Source: an uncultured Phycisphaerales bacterium (lineage in GTDB: Bacteria; Planctomycetota; Phycisphaerae; Phycisphaerales; SM1A02). Taken from it: a stretch of DNA of 9,947 bases. A model generated the notes under the pieces. That model saw only the letters and a program-made list of their open reading frames with translations. It was not told the origin of the DNA and searched no databases. The translations under genes and the position numbers were made by a program. Below, piece after piece: positions 6,649-9,947 of the stretch (positions within the stretch are counted from its first letter, which is position 1; every line of letters starts with the position of its first letter). Where the stretch lies: the NCBI GenBank assembly GCA_946886375.1, contig CAMPIL010000109.1:1-9947 (forward strand). Direction: 5' to 3'.

Positions 6649-7719
6649 ATGGCGACCCCGAATGGGTATGTCATCGACATCGTGGAGGAAGACCGATGGG
6701 ACGCGCTTGTGCAGAAATTCGACCAGTTCACCGTCTTTCACATGATGCCTTGGATGCAGGCGGTGGCGTCCACGTTTGATTTGAGCGTGGTGTTGACGGC
6801 GGTGCTCAGCGCCGGGGTGTGCGTCGCAGTGTGGCCGGCGTTCGAGATGCGGCGGGGACCGTTCCGCGTCATGGGATCACCGCTGCCGGGATGGAGTACG
6901 GCTTACCTGGGTCCCCTTTTTGCCTCCAAAATCGATGTTGCCGGCGTGCTCTCGGCATTCATGGACCATTCGCGATTTCGGCGACCGGCGTACTTTGCGT
7001 GCAAAGTGCTTGACCAGCGCGCTCCGGTTGATCTCATGGCGCACGGTTTTTCGGTCGTTCTCAAGTACGACACGTATCGTCTGGATTTGAATCGGCATGA
7101 GGATGAGTTATGGTCGAATCTCCGTCGAGAGTGCCGCAATCACGTGCGCAAGGCGCAGAAATCCGGGGTCGAAACACGTTGGGAAGCCGATGGAAGTTTC
7201 CTCGATGAGTTCTGGAGCATGTCGGTGGAGACGTTCGCCAAGGCCAACGTCAAGCCGACCTACAACCGCCGCCTGATTGGCGAGATCTGGCGGCGCCTGC
7301 ATGCCGCGGGACAGGTGCAGGCGCTCAGCGCGTTTCACCAGAATGAGCGAGTGGCCACAGCGTTGCTGCTGGAGGACGGCCACACCCGTTACTACTGGGG
7401 CGGTGCGTCGTACCTGCGGTTCAGGCATCTGAGCGCCCACAACCTGTTGCAGTGGGAAGCCATCCGCGATGCACGGGCTCGCGGCATGCACACCTATGAC
7501 TTCATTTCCACGACTGGCGGGCCAGGAACGTTCAAGCAGAGTTTCGGTCCGGCGAAGGTTCCCATCGCAACGCACTGGGAGCGATGCTCATCGCGATTGG
7601 TTGGCCTTCTTAAGAATCTCTATGCACGCCGGTTGCGCCGCCGGCAGGCGGTGAGTACATCGGTCGCTGGAATTCCAGCGAATACAGGAATCCTGACTGC
7701 TACCGCGGAGGGTTCCTGA
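6649..7719 (+). CDS. FemAB-like / GNAT-fold (BioF2-like) acyltransferase, copy 2
   Basis: A 356-residue paralogue of the protein at 4709-5722, roughly half identical by eye and collinear throughout. Shared landmarks are FTVFHMMPWMQ, GSPLPGWSTAYLGPLF, PAYFACKVLDQRAPVDL, ELWSNLRRECRNHVRKAQ, RYYWGGASYL, SAHNLLQWEAIRDARARG, YDFISTTGGPGTFKQSFGP and ATHWER. The predicted role is the same, acylation or aminoacylation of the polymer or its precursor in the cytoplasm, perhaps with a different donor or acceptor position. It carries about 24 extra C-terminal residues rich in Ser, Thr and Ala that copy 1 lacks. ATG 6649 is supported by AGGAGG and by alignment with copy 1. The frame is open upstream into the methyltransferase, so a fused product is an alternative. 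The next gene begins 60 bp downstream. Confidence 0.87.
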   Translation: MATPNGYVIDIVEEDRWDALVQKFDQFTVFHMMPWMQAVASTFDLSVVLTAVLSAGVCVAVWPAFEMRRGPFRVMGSPLPGWSTAYLGPLFASKIDVAGVLSAFMDHSRFRRPAYFACKVLDQRAPVDLMAHGFSVVLKYDTYRLDLNRHEDELWSNLRRECRNHVRKAQKSGVETRWEADGSFLDEFWSMSVETFAKANVKPTYNRRLIGEIWRRLHAAGQVQALSAFHQNERVATALLLEDGHTRYYWGGASYLRFRHLSAHNLLQWEAIRDARARGMHTYDFISTTGGPGTFKQSFGPAKVPIATHWERCSSRLVGLLKNLYARRLRRRQAVSTSVAGIPANTGILTATAEGS

Positions 7720-7779
7720 GAAATATTGTGTACGGCAGCTTTAACCGTGCTCAAGCGTCGGCGTCTTTGACTCAGATCC

Positions 7780-9201
7780 ATGTCATTCCTGGTCCCGATC
7801 ACGCTCCTGGGTTGGCCTTTCGTGGCCATCGCCTTGTTTACGGTGCTTCCGCCCCGTCGTGCTGTTCTGGCGGCGTACATGCTGGCGTGGCTGTTTCTCC
7901 CGCAGGCGGGGATCGATGTGCCGGGCTTTCCCGACATCGACAAAATTAATGCGACCAGTCTGGGGGCACTTGCAGGCGTTCTGCTGTTTGACGCTCAACG
8001 ACTGTCGCGCTTCTCGTTCAGTTGGGTGGACATTCCGGTGATCGTGTGGTGCCTGACCTCGATGCTCTCAGCGTTGACCAACGAGTTGCCGCCCGATGCG
8101 ACTTCGCCGCTGTACGACGGCATTTCCGGCCTGGTGAAGGATTCGTTGACGTGGGGCGTGCCGTATCTCATTGGACGACTGTACTTCAACAACTTGGTGG
8201 CATTGCGCGAACTGGCCATCGGCATCTTTCTGGGCGGGTTGATCTACGCGCCGCTGTGCCTTTTCGAAATGAAGATGAGCCCATGCCTGCACCAGTTCGT
8301 CTATGGCTACCACCCCAGCAGTTTTCTGATGACGCTCCGCTATGGCGGATATCGACCGATGGTGTTCATGCAGCACGGTCTGATGCTGAGCATGTGGATG
8401 ACCTGCACCGCGCTGGTGGGCGCCTGGCTGTGGAAGACAGGCTCGTTGCGGCGCATATTCAACTTGCCGATGGGCCCAATCGTACTCGTTTTGATCGTCG
8501 TGACCGTGCTGTGCAAGTCAACGGGCGCGATTGCCCTGCTGGTTCTCGGGTTGGGCGTGCTGTACCTGAACTCAATTGTGCGCAGCAATGCGCTGCTGAT
8601 CGCCATCGCCATCATTACGCCCATTTACATGACCGTGCGAATTCAAGGGATTTGGTCGGGCAAGCAACTCGTGGACCTTGCCTACAAAATCGATTCTGAG
8701 CGAGGCGATTCGCTGGCCGGCCGGCTTGAAAACGAAGACATGCTTAACCAGCACGCAGCGAAGAAGTCACTGTTCGGTTGGGGCGGCTGGGGGCGATGGC
8801 GCGTGCATGATCCCAAGACCGGAGAGGACATCACCGTGTCCGACGGCATGTGGGTGATTGCGCGCGGCGAAAGGGGGCTGGTCGGGCTGGCGAGCGTCAC
8901 CGCGCTGGTGCTGCTGCCCTATGGCCTGCTCTTGGCGCGAGTGCGCGCACGCTACTGGACGCACCCCTGGCTGGCTGCCCCGGCCGCACTTGCCGTGATA
9001 CTGATGTTGTATTCCATCGACAACCTCTTCAACGCCATGTTGAATCCGGTTTATTTGCTGGCTGCGGGAGGGCTTTCGGGGTTCTATCTTGCATTTCCGC
9101 AAGTCGTCGCGCGCGAACGACACGCCCGCGCCGTCCAGCGGCTTGCACACGTCGCCCAGCACGCGCCGCAGGGCCCACGACCGCTCGTGTCAGTTGACTA
9201 G
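7780..9201 (+). CDS. O-antigen ligase / Wzy-type polymerase-like membrane protein
   Basis: A 473-residue polytopic membrane protein with about ten or more hydrophobic segments, beginning at residue 2 and ending near residue 445, followed by a polar His/Arg/Ala-rich tail. The large polar loop at about residues 300-350 contains RGDSLAGRLENEDM and FGWGGWGRW (332-340). This agrees with the Wzy_C/WaaL pattern of an (A)GR motif, a spacer and a G-x-G-like turn before a helix, where catalytic residues lie on the periplasmic side. Expected role: polymerising undecaprenyl-linked repeat units or ligating the glycan to its acceptor; sequence alone rarely separates the two. With a Wzx flippase in the same cluster, Wzy polymerase is the more economical reading. 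ATG 7780 directly precedes the first helix; no Shine-Dalgarno is evident. The 60-bp gap upstream shows no terminator. Confidence 0.83.
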   Translation: MSFLVPITLLGWPFVAIALFTVLPPRRAVLAAYMLAWLFLPQAGIDVPGFPDIDKINATSLGALAGVLLFDAQRLSRFSFSWVDIPVIVWCLTSMLSALTNELPPDATSPLYDGISGLVKDSLTWGVPYLIGRLYFNNLVALRELAIGIFLGGLIYAPLCLFEMKMSPCLHQFVYGYHPSSFLMTLRYGGYRPMVFMQHGLMLSMWMTCTALVGAWLWKTGSLRRIFNLPMGPIVLVLIVVTVLCKSTGAIALLVLGLGVLYLNSIVRSNALLIAIAIITPIYMTVRIQGIWSGKQLVDLAYKIDSERGDSLAGRLENEDMLNQHAAKKSLFGWGGWGRWRVHDPKTGEDITVSDGMWVIARGERGLVGLASVTALVLLPYGLLLARVRARYWTHPWLAAPAALAVILMLYSIDNLFNAMLNPVYLLAAGGLSGFYLAFPQVVARERHARAVQRLAHVAQHAPQGPRPLVSVD

Positions 9202-9232
9202 GAAAGTGAATCGCAAACCAGAAACGCAACGC

Positions 9233-9947
9233 ATGCCTTTGACCCCGACATTATGTGTGCTTCCAGCCCTGACCGCAGCGGAAGGGGAGGGTGGATCGTT
9301 CATCCTGACGCGGAAGTTTCTTGACGGCGTTCTGGAATACGCCAGCCGCTGGCCCGGCCGCGTGGTTGTGGGAATCGATCGCGCTGCGGATGACGCGGGC
9401 AATCTCGATCATGTCGCGGTTGATCCTCACGAGGTGCCCTTTGACCTGCGTTGGATGTGCCCCGCAGACCGCGATCGCACGGTTCATGAACTTGTCTCTC
9501 GCTCGACGGTTGTTCTGGCGACGCTGGTGGACAAGCACGTGGACCTCGCGCTGCGGTGCCGACTGCTGGGCGTGCCCTTGGTGTATGTCACTGAATACAG
9601 CGAGCAGACTCGCAGGCAGATCATTCGCGCGGAAACCAGCAATCCGATGCTCCGCTGGCGGCGCGAGCGTTGGACGATGCGGCTGGAGCGCCGATATGTG
9701 AACGCCATTAAGACCGCTGCGGGCGTGCAGTGCAACGGCACGCCGACGTTCCGGACATACCGAGTCCACAATCCGCGGCCGCTGCTGTACTTCGACACGC
9801 GAGTTCGAGCCCGCCAACTCGCCGACCGCGACACGATTGAGCGCAGAATCATCGACATGCTGTCCGGCGGGGCGCTGCGGCTGGCGTTTTCCGGCCGCTT
9901 GATCCGAATGAAAGGGGCCGATCACCTGCCCCGTGTTGCCGCGGAAC
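9233..9947 (+). CDS. Glycosyltransferase, GT4-like (3' partial, runs off the window)
   Basis: The frame is open for 238 codons from ATG 9233 to the window end. The N-terminal half has a strand-loop start (TLCVLPALTAAEGEGGSF), then a Rossmann-like pattern with VVLATLVDKHVDLALRCRLLGVPLVYVTEYSEQT, in which a residue string such as VYVTEY is typical of GT-B acceptor domains. The last visible part, LRLAFSGRLIRMKGADHL, is the hallmark start of the GT4 donor domain (F-x-G-R-L-x-x-x-K-G). The E-x7-E region would lie beyond the window. An in-frame GTG at 9206 would add 9 residues but has AGGA only 2 nt upstream, so ATG 9233 is preferred, though it lacks a clear Shine-Dalgarno. It follows the Wzy-like gene by 31 bp and is probably in the same operon. 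Confidence 0.85.
   Translation, partial: MPLTPTLCVLPALTAAEGEGGSFILTRKFLDGVLEYASRWPGRVVVGIDRAADDAGNLDHVAVDPHEVPFDLRWMCPADRDRTVHELVSRSTVVLATLVDKHVDLALRCRLLGVPLVYVTEYSEQTRRQIIRAETSNPMLRWRRERWTMRLERRYVNAIKTAAGVQCNGTPTFRTYRVHNPRPLLYFDTRVRARQLADRDTIERRIIDMLSGGALRLAFSGRLIRMKGADHLPRVAAE

Larger units (their letters stand above)
5722..7719 (+). other. Continuous 665-codon ORF joining the methyltransferase and FemAB copy 2
   Basis: No stop codon interrupts this frame from ATG 5722 to TGA 7717-7719, so an automatic caller would probably report one 665-residue methyltransferase-FemAB fusion. I annotate the two halves separately because the second half has its own AGGAGG and ATG, it aligns with the stand-alone copy 1 from its start, and the joining stretch (about 6457-6648) is atypical in codon use. 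A real fusion cannot be excluded from this sequence. Confidence 0.6.

Noticed and set aside
5450..7409. 20-nt exact DNA repeat (5450-5469 and 7390-7409) as a mobile or recombination element
   Set aside because: It falls on the same conserved YYWGGAS codons of two paralogous genes, so protein homology explains it. No transposase, terminal repeats or target duplication is seen.
9251..9925. 224-residue open frame on the - strand near the window end
   Set aside because: It is antisense to the partial GT4-like gene, whose FSGRLIRMKGADHL motif decides the coding strand.
1..9947. CRISPR arrays, tRNA/rRNA genes, insertion sequences
   Set aside because: No regular short repeats, no cloverleaf-like segment and no transposase sequence were recognised, and almost all of the window is covered by protein-coding genes.

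Overview
The window is a high-GC bacterial stretch carrying most of a cell-surface polysaccharide (exopolysaccharide or O-antigen-like) biosynthesis cluster. All real genes lie on the + strand. GC-rich third codon positions, irregular Shine-Dalgarno use and the gene mix (flippase, GT2, GT4, deacetylase, FemAB-like transferases, ligase/polymerase) point to a Gram-negative-type, often environmental bacterium. A Planctomycetota-like host would fit, but this is a low-confidence guess because there is no rRNA or other taxonomic marker.

Layout: 3-152 is the 3' end of a probable secreted parallel beta-helix protein, closed by a strong intrinsic terminator at 201-231. After a spacer of about 190 bp a tightly packed run of genes begins: a Wzx-type MOP flippase (425-1822); a GT2 glycosyltransferase (1933-2826); a GT4 glycosyltransferase (2832-3965); a membrane-anchored NodB-type polysaccharide deacetylase (3984-4688); a FemAB/GNAT-fold transferase (4709-5722); a SAM-dependent methyltransferase (from 5722); a second FemAB-like paralogue (6649-7719); a Wzy/WaaL-type membrane protein (7780-9201); and a GT4-like glycosyltransferase cut by the window end (9233-9947). 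Gaps are mostly 0-60 bp, so one operon is likely.

Working model (inference): the glycosyltransferases build a lipid-linked repeat unit, the flippase exports it and the Wzy/WaaL-like protein polymerises or ligates it. The deacetylase, methyltransferase and two FemAB-like proteins would decorate the glycan. No initiating phosphoglycosyltransferase, chain-length regulator or outer-membrane exporter is visible here.

The oddest point is that the methyltransferase has no stop codon of its own. Its frame stays open into the second FemAB-like gene (one 665-codon ORF, 5722-7719), although the FemAB part has its own AGGAGG and ATG. An alternative frame offers a protein-like tail ending at 6595, which suggests an indel (real or assembly) near the methyltransferase C-terminus. 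A genuine fusion is the alternative.
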